From positions 1 through 15,520 of the forward strand of contig JAJYOQ010000047.1 in the NCBI GenBank assembly GCA_021796135.1: a stretch of 15,520 nucleotides of DNA, read 5' to 3'. Under the pieces are notes generated by a model, which saw only the letters and a list, made by a program, of their open reading frames with translations, was not told the origin of the DNA and did no database searches. The position numbers were made by a program, and so were the translations under genes. This document shows, piece after piece, positions 1 through 6,647 of this stretch; the first letter of the stretch is position 1, and every line of letters begins with the position of its first letter. This stretch comes from Bacteroidota bacterium. Lineage in GTDB: Bacteria; Bacteroidota; Ignavibacteria; Ignavibacteriales; Ignavibacteriaceae.

Positions 1-99
1 CTTCAAGACTAATATATTTAAGTTTTCTGTCTTCTTTCTGCATCCGGTAGAATTTAATAATAAAAATATAAGAAATAAAAGCGTAACATTTTTGATCAT
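1..99 (-). CDS. N-terminus of a lipoprotein, cut by the window edge
   Basis: Reading leftward from an ATG at 99-97, 33 codons stay open to base 1. The start reads M-I-K-N, followed by a run of Leu/Ile/Phe and then the lipobox-like stretch N-S-T-G-C with Cys at residue 20, then basic residues R-K-K. This is a standard lipoprotein signal peptide (signal peptidase II cleavage before Cys20), so the mature protein should be lipid-anchored in the envelope. The ATG lies 7 bases after the stop of the HIT gene, so the two are probably co-transcribed. No strong ribosome site is visible. The mature part seen (about 13 residues) is too short to assign a family or function. Confidence 0.65.
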   Translation of the reverse strand, partial: MIKNVTLLFLIFLLLNSTGCRKKTENLNILVLK

Positions 100-106
100 A
101 ATATTT

Positions 107-607
107 TTACTTCAATTTTGAATAAGCTTTGAGAAGCTTTTCTTTTGTAACTAAAAGATCCTGCGAGATGATCTTAACCTCGCCTAAAATAGGCATAAAA
201 TTAGTATCACCGTTCCATCGAGGAACGATATGAAAGTGAATATGATCGTCGACTCCGGCTCCGCTTACTTTGCCTAAATTGGCTCCGATATTAAATCCTT
301 CCGGTTTTAAAACATCCGTCAAAGCTAATTGTGCTTTTTGAAGAGCTTCCATGATTTCCATATTTTCTTCCTTGGATAACTCCGCAAAATTACTAAGATG
401 ACGGTTAGGAACTACCATAAGGTGACCATTATTGTATGGGTAGAGATTCATTATAGTAAAAGTAGTCTCACCCTTGTATATTAAAAAGTTATTCATATCC
501 AGTGGGCTCTGCTCAACGGCATCGCAAAGGAAGCATGCACTTGCGGGATTCCTTTCTTTAATTGTATCTATATATTGAGAACGCCATGGTGACCAAAGTT
601 TTTCCAT
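107..607 (-). CDS. HIT-family nucleotide hydrolase/phosphorylase (Ap4A-type)
   Basis: 166 residues, the usual size for a one-domain HIT protein. The catalytic histidine triad is H122-I-H124-F-H126 in the stretch DDHIHFHIVPRW; the central His of the triad forms the nucleotidyl intermediate in this superfamily. The N-terminal W-S-P-W-R and the CFLC pair (Cys25, Cys28), with His70 in PNRH, match the zinc-containing branch that includes actinobacterial Ap4A phosphorylase, and the WNGDTNFMP tail of the triad also fits that branch. The likely substrate is a dinucleoside polyphosphate, but hydrolase and phosphorylase cannot be separated by eye. The start is ATG at 607 with AAGAGG four bases upstream. 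The gene lies just behind the terminator of the EF-G2 gene, so expression needs read-through or its own promoter inside that gene. Confidence 0.88.
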   Translation of the reverse strand: MEKLWSPWRSQYIDTIKERNPASACFLCDAVEQSPLDMNNFLIYKGETTFTIMNLYPYNNGHLMVVPNRHLSNFAELSKEENMEIMEALQKAQLALTDVLKPEGFNIGANLGKVSGAGVDDHIHFHIVPRWNGDTNFMPILGEVKIISQDLLVTKEKLLKAYSKLK

Positions 608-611
608 ATTA

Positions 612-617
612 CCTCTT
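612..617 (-). promoter_or_regulatory. Ribosome binding site of the HIT gene
   Basis: The minus strand reads AAGAGG, then four bases, then ATG at 607. It fixes the start. Its AAGAG (613-617) can also pair with CTCTT (626-630), which overlaps the 3' arm of the upstream terminator, so the site could be masked when the terminator hairpin is not formed. Confidence 0.55.
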
Positions 618-647
618 AAAAATAAAAGAGCGGCTTATGTACCGCTC
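618..647 (-). terminator. Intrinsic terminator after the EF-G2 gene
   Basis: On the minus strand, six bases after the TAA of the EF-G2 gene, GAGCGG (647-642) pairs perfectly with CCGCTC (633-628) around an 8-base loop and is followed by TTTTATTTTT (627-618). A GC-rich 6-bp stem directly followed by a U-rich tract is the textbook Rho-independent form, and it stands out in this AT-rich sequence. It sits in only 46 bases between two genes, so it probably lowers HIT expression rather than abolishing it. Confidence 0.8.
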
Positions 648-653
648 ATTAAT

Positions 654-2747
654 TTAGTGTCCTTCTTCTCTGGACTTTTTATATTCGTCAACAATCTTTT
701 GTTCTATTTCTTTCGGAACTTCTTCATAATATGCAAACTGTATCCTATGACTTCCGCGGCCTTGAGTTAAACTTCGCAAATTAGAAGAATATTTATAAAG
801 CTCGGCTAGGGGAATATGTGCTTTTATTTTTTGAAAATGTCCGTCCGAATCCATCCCGAAAATTTTTCCTCTTCTGCTGGAAATGTCTCCCATTACATCT
901 CCCATATATTCTTCAGGAATTGTAACTTCCATTTCATATATCGGTTCGAGCAGACATGGCTTGGCTTCCATGAATCCCTTTTTAAAGCATTGAGATGCTG
1001 CTAACTTAAAGGACATTTCATCCGAGTCAACATCATGATAGGTACCATCAAATAAAGTTACCTGTACATCTACTACTTGGTTACCTGATAAGACTCCTTT
1101 TTGCATGGTTTCAATAATTCCTTTTTCAACGGCAGGAATAAATCTTCCCGGAACCACTCCTCCAACTATTGCATTTACAAATTCAAACCCCTTCCCTCTC
1201 GGAAGAGGATTCATTTTAAAATGCACATGCCCATATTGACCTCTGCCTCCGGACTGCTTTTTATGCTTGTATTCTGCGTCTTCAACTTTACCTTTAATTG
1301 TTTCGCGATATGGTACATGGGGTTCGACAAGATCTACTTCAACATCATATCTTTCTTTTAATCTTTTTACTGCAAGACTAAGTTGAAGTTCACCCTGACC
1401 GGAAATAATGGTCTGTGATATTTCAGGATCAAATTTAACGCTGAAGGAAGGATCTTCCTCGTGCAGGGTATGAAGCCCTGATGCTATTTTATCTTCGTCT
1501 CCTTTTGCTTTTGGAATTATGGCGCTCCTTATTACTGCATCCGGAAATACAATTGGCTTAATAATTACCGAAAGATTTTTAGAAACTAAAGTATTATTTG
1601 TATGCGTATCCTTCAACTTTACGACTGCACCTAAATCACCGGCACTTAGTTTTGAAACATCAGTCCTATTATGACCATTAAGTACCGAAAGCTGGCTAAG
1701 TCTTTCTGATTTATTATTATTTTGATTTGTAAAGTCCATTCCGGCAGATATAGTTCCGGAGTAAACTTTGAATAATGAAAGTTCACCGACATGCTGTTCT
1801 GAAATTGTCTTAAAAATAAATAGGACAGGTTCTCCTTTTGCGTCAGGTTTAAGAAGAATTTTATTTTTACTATCCTTAAGCGTCGCTTCTTCTCCTCCTC
1901 GATCTAAAGGAGTAGGGAAATATCTGGAAACAAAGTTCATAAAGTTATTTATTCCTACTGCTTTTTGTGCTGATATCGCAAAAACAGGAGATAAATTTCT
2001 TTTAATCAATGCAAGAGTAATTCCGTTGTTAAAATCGTCCTGAGATAAACTGCCTTCTTCTAAATATTTATTCATTAACTCTTCAGTAGTCTCGGCTACT
2101 TTTTCGACTAATTCAGTTCGATATTTTTCTGCAACGGGTAATAAATCCTGCGGGATTTCTTTTTCAGTAACTTTTCTGGAACCAGCTTCACCATACTGAT
2201 AAGCTTTCATTGTAATCACATCTATTACAGTATCAAATGAAGTTCCTTCGTTTACGGGGAAAGTAACTACAATAGCTCCGGAAGATAATCTGTCCTTTGC
2301 CTGCAATTCAGTTCGAGAAAATGAAGAATGTTCGTTGTCTATTTTATTTATGATTATTGCTGAGGGCAAACCGAATTCATCGACAAATTTACCGGAAATT
2401 TCCGATCCAACTTCAACTCCTTCAAATGATTTTAGTACCATAACTGCAGTATCACAAACACGCATAGCAGTTTTTACATCACCCAAAAAGTCAGCATAAC
2501 CGGGTGTATCCAATACATTAACTTTTGAGTTATTCCATTCAAAATTTAAGAGTGAAGTAGAGATTGAGATTTGTTTTTCGATTTCGTTAGGAGTGTAATC
2601 TGATGTTGTAGTTCCTTCTGCGATTGTGCCGATTCTATTTGTAACACCGGCTGTATATAAAAGGATTTCGGCTAGAGTGGTCTTCCCGCTGCCGCCGTGA
2701 CCTATTAATGCAATATTTCGGATTGATTCCGCACCGTACTCTTTCAA
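654..2747 (-). CDS. EF-G2-type translation factor GTPase (EF-G-like paralogue)
   Basis: 697 residues with the whole EF-G domain order: G domain (about 1-290), domain II, III, IV (from about PYRETIKGK, with KKQSGGRGQYGHV and the DGTYHDVDSDE loop) and V (EYMGDVMGDISSRRG). The P-loop is GHGGSGKT (16-23), G3 is DTPGY (80-84) and G4 is NKID (134-137). Canonical EF-G has AHIDAGKT and DTPGH, so the switch II His is Tyr here, and the switch I Thr appears to be Ser61 (Q-I-S-I). These are marks of the EF-G2 branch known from Thermus and mycobacteria, not of the main translocase. Its role is therefore uncertain; a ribosome-associated GTPase is likely. The start is TTG at 2747, chosen because a near-perfect ribosome site lies 7 bases upstream and homology begins at once. 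It follows the DUF948 gene by 49 bases and ends in an intrinsic terminator. Confidence 0.93.
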   Translation of the reverse strand: MKEYGAESIRNIALIGHGGSGKTTLAEILLYTAGVTNRIGTIAEGTTTSDYTPNEIEKQISISTSLLNFEWNNSKVNVLDTPGYADFLGDVKTAMRVCDTAVMVLKSFEGVEVGSEISGKFVDEFGLPSAIIINKIDNEHSSFSRTELQAKDRLSSGAIVVTFPVNEGTSFDTVIDVITMKAYQYGEAGSRKVTEKEIPQDLLPVAEKYRTELVEKVAETTEELMNKYLEEGSLSQDDFNNGITLALIKRNLSPVFAISAQKAVGINNFMNFVSRYFPTPLDRGGEEATLKDSKNKILLKPDAKGEPVLFIFKTISEQHVGELSLFKVYSGTISAGMDFTNQNNNKSERLSQLSVLNGHNRTDVSKLSAGDLGAVVKLKDTHTNNTLVSKNLSVIIKPIVFPDAVIRSAIIPKAKGDEDKIASGLHTLHEEDPSFSVKFDPEISQTIISGQGELQLSLAVKRLKERYDVEVDLVEPHVPYRETIKGKVEDAEYKHKKQSGGRGQYGHVHFKMNPLPRGKGFEFVNAIVGGVVPGRFIPAVEKGIIETMQKGVLSGNQVVDVQVTLFDGTYHDVDSDEMSFKLAASQCFKKGFMEAKPCLLEPIYEMEVTIPEEYMGDVMGDISSRRGKIFGMDSDGHFQKIKAHIPLAELYKYSSNLRSLTQGRGSHRIQFAYYEEVPKEIEQKIVDEYKKSREEGH

Positions 2748-2754
2748 GGGTATT

Positions 2755-2762
2755 CCTCCTTA
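2755..2762 (-). promoter_or_regulatory. Strong Shine-Dalgarno site before a TTG start
   Basis: The minus strand reads TAAGGAGG, an exact match to the anti-SD core, 7 bases before the TTG at 2747. It decides the start of the EF-G2 gene and shows that this organism uses SD-led initiation. Confidence 0.85.
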
Positions 2763-2796
2763 GATTCAAAGGTGAGACAATAAATTATTTAGATTA

Positions 2797-3186
2797 TTAT
2801 TTTCTTTTGAAGGCGGACCAAAAAGTGCTTACTCCATTAGAGACGGCAGTAATATTTTTAATCAAATCAAAAATAGATGTTTCAAAGCCACCTCTAATTT
2901 TTTCCTCGATGTCCAAAATAGTATCAACACGATCTTTAACTTCCGTAACTATATTTTTCCCAATATAAACTTGTTCTTTAATTTCCTCAGAAATATAATT
3001 AAGCTTTTCACTTAGAATAGTTGTAGAGGAAATCAAAGGTTTAATTTGAGTAGAAATATCCTTAAGGCTATCTTCAATTCCTTTAACAGATTTAGTAACT
3101 CGATTTAAATAAGCAATTAAGGCAATACATAATGCGCTTGCAGAAAGCAGCAGCAGTATTTCAACAATTGAGATGATAATTTCCAT
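2797..3186 (-). CDS. DUF948 family membrane-anchored protein (YtxG-like)
   Basis: 129 residues. A single N-terminal membrane helix (about residues 3-27, rich in Ile/Leu/Ala) is followed by a helical, probably coiled-coil segment with the pattern V-K-G-I-E-D-S-L-K-D-I and further Lys/Glu/Ile heptads, and a short C-terminal hydrophobic patch (VSTFWSAF) with a basic end. This is the plan of DUF948 proteins such as Bacillus YtxG, whose biochemical role is not established. The start is ATG at 3186, with a weak AAGAAA in the ribosome site position. It begins 20 bases after the ytxH stop, and 49 bases separate it from the EF-G2 gene, so all three are probably one transcript. The family call rests on architecture and neighbour; no catalytic motif is present. 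Confidence 0.7.
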   Translation of the reverse strand: MEIIISIVEILLLLSASALCIALIAYLNRVTKSVKGIEDSLKDISTQIKPLISSTTILSEKLNYISEEIKEQVYIGKNIVTEVKDRVDTILDIEEKIRGGFETSIFDLIKNITAVSNGVSTFWSAFKRK

Positions 3187-3206
3187 ATATTTCTTAAGTT
3201 ATTTAG

Positions 3207-3623
3207 TTATGCTTCTTTAGTGCTTTTATAAGCATCAACACCTGCTTTGAATGCGGATTTCAATCTATCGCTTTCAACGGCAATTGTATCTTTACCTAAA
3301 GAAATAACAGTATTTGCCTTAGATTTTGCATCACTAAAAACTTTTTCTGCATCTTTCAGCAATTCGTCGGATTTTGACTTGGCATCAGAAATTAATTTTT
3401 CCGATTTCTTTTTGCCTTCATTGATCAAATTGTTAGCCTTATCTTTTGCATCGGCTAAGTAACGATCAGCATCATCCAACATTCCGTCTGTTTTCAGTTT
3501 TATATCGTTGCGTAATTCTTTTCCACTTTTTGGAGCATACAATAACGCTATTATTGCTCCAACTGCTCCACCGGCTATAAGACCGATTAAGAAGTTTTTT
3601 CCTGAATTGTTATCTTTAGACAT
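3207..3623 (-). CDS. YtxH domain protein with LEA-like helical repeats
   Basis: 138 residues starting MSKDNNSGKN. Residues about 11-30 form one glycine-rich membrane helix (LIGLIAGGAVGAIIALLYAP) ending in the diagnostic A-P-K-S-G-K-E-L-R of the YtxH family. The rest is a charged helix with repeats of the form D-A-K-x-K-A/S around residues 45-110, similar to LEA or apolipoprotein-type amphipathic repeats. YtxH proteins belong to a general stress operon in Bacillus; the molecular role is unknown. The frame is open for 42 more codons upstream, but the AAAGGAGA ribosome site just before 3623 and the family N-terminus place the start here. A candidate promoter lies at 3657-3685. The next gene is the DUF948 protein, 20 bases away. 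Confidence 0.88.
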   Translation of the reverse strand: MSKDNNSGKNFLIGLIAGGAVGAIIALLYAPKSGKELRNDIKLKTDGMLDDADRYLADAKDKANNLINEGKKKSEKLISDAKSKSDELLKDAEKVFSDAKSKANTVISLGKDTIAVESDRLKSAFKAGVDAYKSTKEA

Positions 3624-3627
3624 AATA

Positions 3628-3635
3628 TCTCCTTT
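3628..3635 (-). promoter_or_regulatory. Ribosome binding site of ytxH
   Basis: The minus strand reads AAAGGAGA, four bases before ATG at 3623. It shows that the internal ATG, not the upstream in-frame ATG at 3749, is the real start. Confidence 0.85.
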
Positions 3636-3656
3636 TATTGATATTTTTTCTAGATG

Positions 3657-3685
3657 AATATAATAACCACCCTTCTGAAAATCAA
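3657..3685 (-). promoter_or_regulatory. Candidate promoter of the ytxH-DUF948-EF-G2 unit
   Basis: On the minus strand, TTGATT (3685-3680) and TATATT (3662-3657) are separated by exactly 17 bases (4/6 and 5/6 to the sigma-70 boxes). The expected start of transcription is near 3650, giving a leader of about 27 bases that includes the ribosome site. Identical boxes with identical spacing lie before clpC. Confidence 0.6.
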
Positions 3686-3729
3686 GGAAAAGCGGTTTAT
3701 ATAATTCTGTTTTATTACATATTCTGTAT

Positions 3730-3747
3730 GAATTTTTCTCAAAATTC
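3730..3747 (-). repeat. AT-rich perfect hairpin downstream of the flippase gene
   Basis: GAATTTT and AAAATTC pair as a 7-bp stem around a 4-base loop, in the 172-base gap between the flippase-like gene (stop at 3796) and ytxH. It could be a weak terminator or an operator upstream of the ytxH promoter. There is no clear U tract, and AT-rich hairpins arise by chance in this sequence. Confidence 0.3.
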
Positions 3748-3795
3748 AACGATTTTACTTACTTAGAGCGCTTCAACACATGATAAGAGATAAAT

Positions 3796-4758
3796 CTAAT
3801 TACCCTGAATTGAATCTACAGTAATTTTACCGTATCTGTTTTGATAAATTGTTACGCTAATTATTCCGACTAATACTGCAAACCAAAGTGTAACTATTCT
3901 AATTAAAATAGTTGTAGCCACAGCCAAATCTTTCGGGAATTTATTTCTGATCAGCATAAATGTCAGTGAACCTTCGGTAATCCCTAAACCGCCGGGCAAC
4001 ATTGAAATCGCTCCAACAATTATTGCAAATCCGTAACTAAATGACGCCCACAAATAATTAACATTCATTCCAAAATTACTCAGTATTATGAAATAAGCAA
4101 AACATTCGAATGACCATGAGACAACTCCCAGGATAGTCATATATAATAATGGAAGCGGCTGAAGCAGCTTGTAAGAAGTTTCATAAGCATTATGAATACT
4201 TTGTAAATGTTTTTTTAAAAAATCAATTTTTTCAAAAATTTTAATTATCGGTACGGCTAAATTCCGGTTACTTAAAATAATTGCCACTAAAATAAAAAAT
4301 ATACCTACGCCAATGATTATACTTCTGCCAAAGTCATAGAAATATGCTCCGACCAGAGTTATAATTACTAGCGAAATAAAATCCGTAATTCTCTCAATAA
4401 AAACGATAGGAAATGTTTTACTAACGGGAACTCCGGAAATTTCTTTGACCAAATAGGATTTCAAAAGTTCTCCCATTTTTCCCGGCGTAATACTCATAAT
4501 CAGGTTAGACATGAAAATGGAAAATGAATCAATTCTTTTTATTTTTATTTTAAGAAGATGAAGGTAATAATCCCATTTCAAAAACCGGATGCAATAATTG
4601 ATTAAAGATAAAATCAGTAAAAACGGCAGCCAGAGCCAGTTAAAATGCTGGAAAACAATAAGTAAATTATTAAAATTGGCATAAAGAGAAAATCCAAGAT
4701 ATAAAATTCCCGCTGCTGCTAAAGAAAACAATATTTTCTGTTTAATTTTTTTTAGCAA
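3796..4758 (-). CDS. Flippase-like integral membrane protein (UPF0104/LPG synthase TM family)
   Basis: 320 residues with about eight hydrophobic helices and no soluble catalytic domain. Conserved features of the lysylphosphatidylglycerol-synthase membrane-domain family are all present: R-F-L-K-W (58-62), T-P-G-K-M-G-E (91-97), I-E-R-I-T-D (121-126), P-G-G-L-G-I-T-E-G (255-263) and the late R-x-x-T-L-W. In full-length MprF this part flips lipids; in stand-alone members the lipid is unknown, often a glycolipid or isoprenoid-linked one. The start is TTG at 4758, one base beyond the TAA of maf, with GAAGGT about ten bases upstream, so translation is probably coupled to maf. Aminoacyl transfer is not expected because the MprF catalytic domain is absent. 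Confidence 0.85.
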   Translation of the reverse strand: MLKKIKQKILFSLAAAGILYLGFSLYANFNNLLIVFQHFNWLWLPFLLILSLINYCIRFLKWDYYLHLLKIKIKRIDSFSIFMSNLIMSITPGKMGELLKSYLVKEISGVPVSKTFPIVFIERITDFISLVIITLVGAYFYDFGRSIIIGVGIFFILVAIILSNRNLAVPIIKIFEKIDFLKKHLQSIHNAYETSYKLLQPLPLLYMTILGVVSWSFECFAYFIILSNFGMNVNYLWASFSYGFAIIVGAISMLPGGLGITEGSLTFMLIRNKFPKDLAVATTILIRIVTLWFAVLVGIISVTIYQNRYGKITVDSIQGN

Positions 4759-4759
4759 T

Positions 4760-5338
4760 TTAAAGTACCTTCAGCAGTGCTTGATATACCTTGAATAATG
4801 GTAAACCTACAACATTATAATAGTCACCATTTATTTTTTTAACAAAGACTGCACCGAAGTCATCCTGTATTCCGTAGGCTCCTGCTTTGTCCATTGGACT
4901 GTTTGTCAGGACGTAATCTCTTATTTCCGGAATTGTTAATTTACGGAAAGTCACTTTTGTAATTTCGTAATCCACAATAATTTTATCAGTAAATGAATTA
5001 TAGATGGTAAATCCGGTATATACCAAATGAGTTTGTCCGCTTAATTTTTTTAGAAATTTTTCTGCCTCTTTTTTATTCGAAGGCTTTCCGATTATTTCAT
5101 TATTCAATACTACAATGGTGTCTGCCGTTAATATTATACCTTGCTTAACCTTTGTTAAAGCTTTTTCTAATTTTTCTCTCGACAGTCTCATTACAGTTTG
5201 TTTTGCCGATTCTCCATAAATTAATTTTTCATCTATTTCAAAGCTTAAAGTTTTAAAATTTATATTTAATTGTTTAAGGAGTTTTTTCCTTCGAGGTGAT
5301 TTCGAAGCTAAATAAAAAGGAATTTTATTTGGAATCAT
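4760..5338 (-). CDS. maf: Maf/YhdE-type nucleoside triphosphate pyrophosphatase
   Basis: 192 residues, the normal Maf length. It hydrolyses a nucleoside triphosphate to the monophosphate and pyrophosphate. Visible motifs are A-S-K-S-P-R-R (11-17, phosphate binding), T-A-D-T (71-74, with the catalytic Asp73), G-K-P (84-86), and D-K-A-G-A-Y-G-I-Q at about 150-158. The DKAGAYGIQ form matches the YhdE/Bacillus Maf branch (dTTP/UTP preference) rather than the YceF branch. Family members are linked to septum control and removal of modified nucleotides. The ATG at 5338 lies inside the 3' end of the spoIID gene (14-base overlap), with an AGGGAAA ribosome-site match, so the two are translationally coupled. 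Confidence 0.93.
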   Translation of the reverse strand: MIPNKIPFYLASKSPRRKKLLKQLNINFKTLSFEIDEKLIYGESAKQTVMRLSREKLEKALTKVKQGIILTADTIVVLNNEIIGKPSNKKEAEKFLKKLSGQTHLVYTGFTIYNSFTDKIIVDYEITKVTFRKLTIPEIRDYVLTNSPMDKAGAYGIQDDFGAVFVKKINGDYYNVVGLPLFKVYQALLKVL

Positions 5339-6560
5339 TGATTTTCCCTATTGAGGTTCCCGGAAAATAAAAAGATAAAATTTGTTTGTAATCTCTGCCC
5401 CTGATTGACTGGGAAATAGCGCCCCATTGGCAAAGTCCTACTCCATGCCCGTTCCCTTTCCCTTTAATAATTACTTGATTACCAGTATAGCTAATTTTAA
5501 ACATTGTGCTTCTTAAAATATTACCATTGTCTTGATTATGAATAGCTGTTCTAATTTTATTGCCGGGAATATTAATTTTTTTTTCACCGCTATCAGTTGA
5601 TAATTCTATTAAAAGATCTTCAACCCTGCCGGAGGAATTCCTGCTTTCCACAGCAACATTTCGGAGCATATAGTCACCTTCGCCTAAATAACCGGAAGAT
5701 CTTAACTTGCTTATAAATTCTTGTGATGAATAAGTTTCAGTCCAATTAAAATTTGGTGCTATTGAACAATTTGGCGGATCTCCGTCTTCAACTCCTTGCA
5801 AATAAGGTTCATTGTTTCCGGTGAAAACATCTTTTACGTTTGCAGTATGACCTCCGCAAGAGGCGCTATAGAAAACAATTGCCGGCTGATTATCATAAGT
5901 TAAGATCATTCCTTTTGTCTCATCAACAGCTCGATTAATAATATTTATCCCTTTGCTAAATCCGGCATATACTTGATCACGAGTATCAAGGTATACATCA
6001 AAAGTATGAGATTTATTTAATCTTGAAACTGCATAAGTCCTGGCACAAATAGCGAAAGCTTTAAGCGCTTCTAAATACTCGTTCCCTTTCCCTGTAGGCA
6101 TTTCTGCGAGTATTACTCCCCTGATATAATCTTCAAGAGATACTTCATTTATAGCAGAAATGGAACTGCCATTACTGATTAATTTAATAATCCCGCGATA
6201 TTTATGATTTTTAAATTCAACTAATCCTAAATCATCAGGTTTAAGCAGAAAATATTCAGCTTCGAAGCTTTTTCCTTTTATATATAGATTTATTGAATTC
6301 CCGTTTCCGGAAAACTTAACAACATTTCCTCGCTTAATCACTGCAACCGGTGAATTTTCTTTATAAAGGATAACAGGAGACTGAATGACAAATGCCATTT
6401 CGGAATTTCTATTATCCAGTAGTACTCTAATTAAATTATTTTCGCTTGTTAAACTCTTTGAGATATTATTTGATTTTGCTATTCTTCCGCTTGTTGCACA
6501 TCCGGAAAGTAATAACAAAGTAAAGGATATGCTTATTAGAGCAAGAAGGTAATTTTTCAT
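5325..6560 (-). CDS. SpoIID/LytB-domain lipoprotein, probable glycan lytic transglycosylase
   Basis: 411 residues. The N-terminus ends in L-L-L-L-S-G-C with Cys21, a clear lipobox, so the protein should be anchored in the envelope. The SpoIID domain spans about residues 125-405: V-S-L-E-D-Y-I-R-G-V, then L-A-E-M-P with Glu153 in the position of the SpoIID catalytic Glu, A-L-K-A-F-A-I-C-A-R-T-Y, Y-S-A-S-C-G-G-H-T (Cys235 and His238, metal-site type), and the C-terminal G-N-G-H-G-V-G-L-C-Q-W-G-A. SpoIID cleaves denuded peptidoglycan strands during engulfment; in non-sporulating bacteria homologues act in division or wall remodelling. The ATG at 6560 lacks a visible ribosome site. Downstream maf overlaps by 14 bases. 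Confidence 0.92.
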   Translation of the reverse strand: MKNYLLALISISFTLLLLSGCATSGRIAKSNNISKSLTSENNLIRVLLDNRNSEMAFVIQSPVILYKENSPVAVIKRGNVVKFSGNGNSINLYIKGKSFEAEYFLLKPDDLGLVEFKNHKYRGIIKLISNGSSISAINEVSLEDYIRGVILAEMPTGKGNEYLEALKAFAICARTYAVSRLNKSHTFDVYLDTRDQVYAGFSKGINIINRAVDETKGMILTYDNQPAIVFYSASCGGHTANVKDVFTGNNEPYLQGVEDGDPPNCSIAPNFNWTETYSSQEFISKLRSSGYLGEGDYMLRNVAVESRNSSGRVEDLLIELSTDSGEKKINIPGNKIRTAIHNQDNGNILRSTMFKISYTGNQVIIKGKGNGHGVGLCQWGAISQSIRGRDYKQILSFYFPGTSIGKINDSK

Positions 6561-6611
6561 CAGAGAGGCTTGATTTCTATTTGCATGGGAAGTAATAAAA
6601 GGATATAGATT

Positions 6612-6628
6612 AAATCAACGCTTGATTT
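6612..6628 (-). repeat. Short palindrome between the FN3-like gene and spoIID
   Basis: AAATCAA and TTGATTT form a 7-bp perfect stem around a 3-base loop, 20 bases after the FN3-like stop. It could be a weak terminator or a processing hairpin that lets the two genes differ in expression. There is no U tract on the minus strand, so termination is doubtful. Confidence 0.3.
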
Positions 6629-6647
6629 TAAGAAATCCAAATTTCGT

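Noticed and set aside
816..2043. Plus-strand open frames opposite the EF-G2 gene, and similar ones opposite tdk, the glycosyltransferase and the helicase
   Set aside because: They lie antisense to strongly conserved proteins, lack ribosome sites and have no recognisable motifs.
3624..3749. In-frame extension of the YtxH gene by 42 codons to an ATG at 3749
   Set aside because: The extension has no family similarity, covers the promoter candidate, and a strong ribosome site lies directly before the ATG at 3623.
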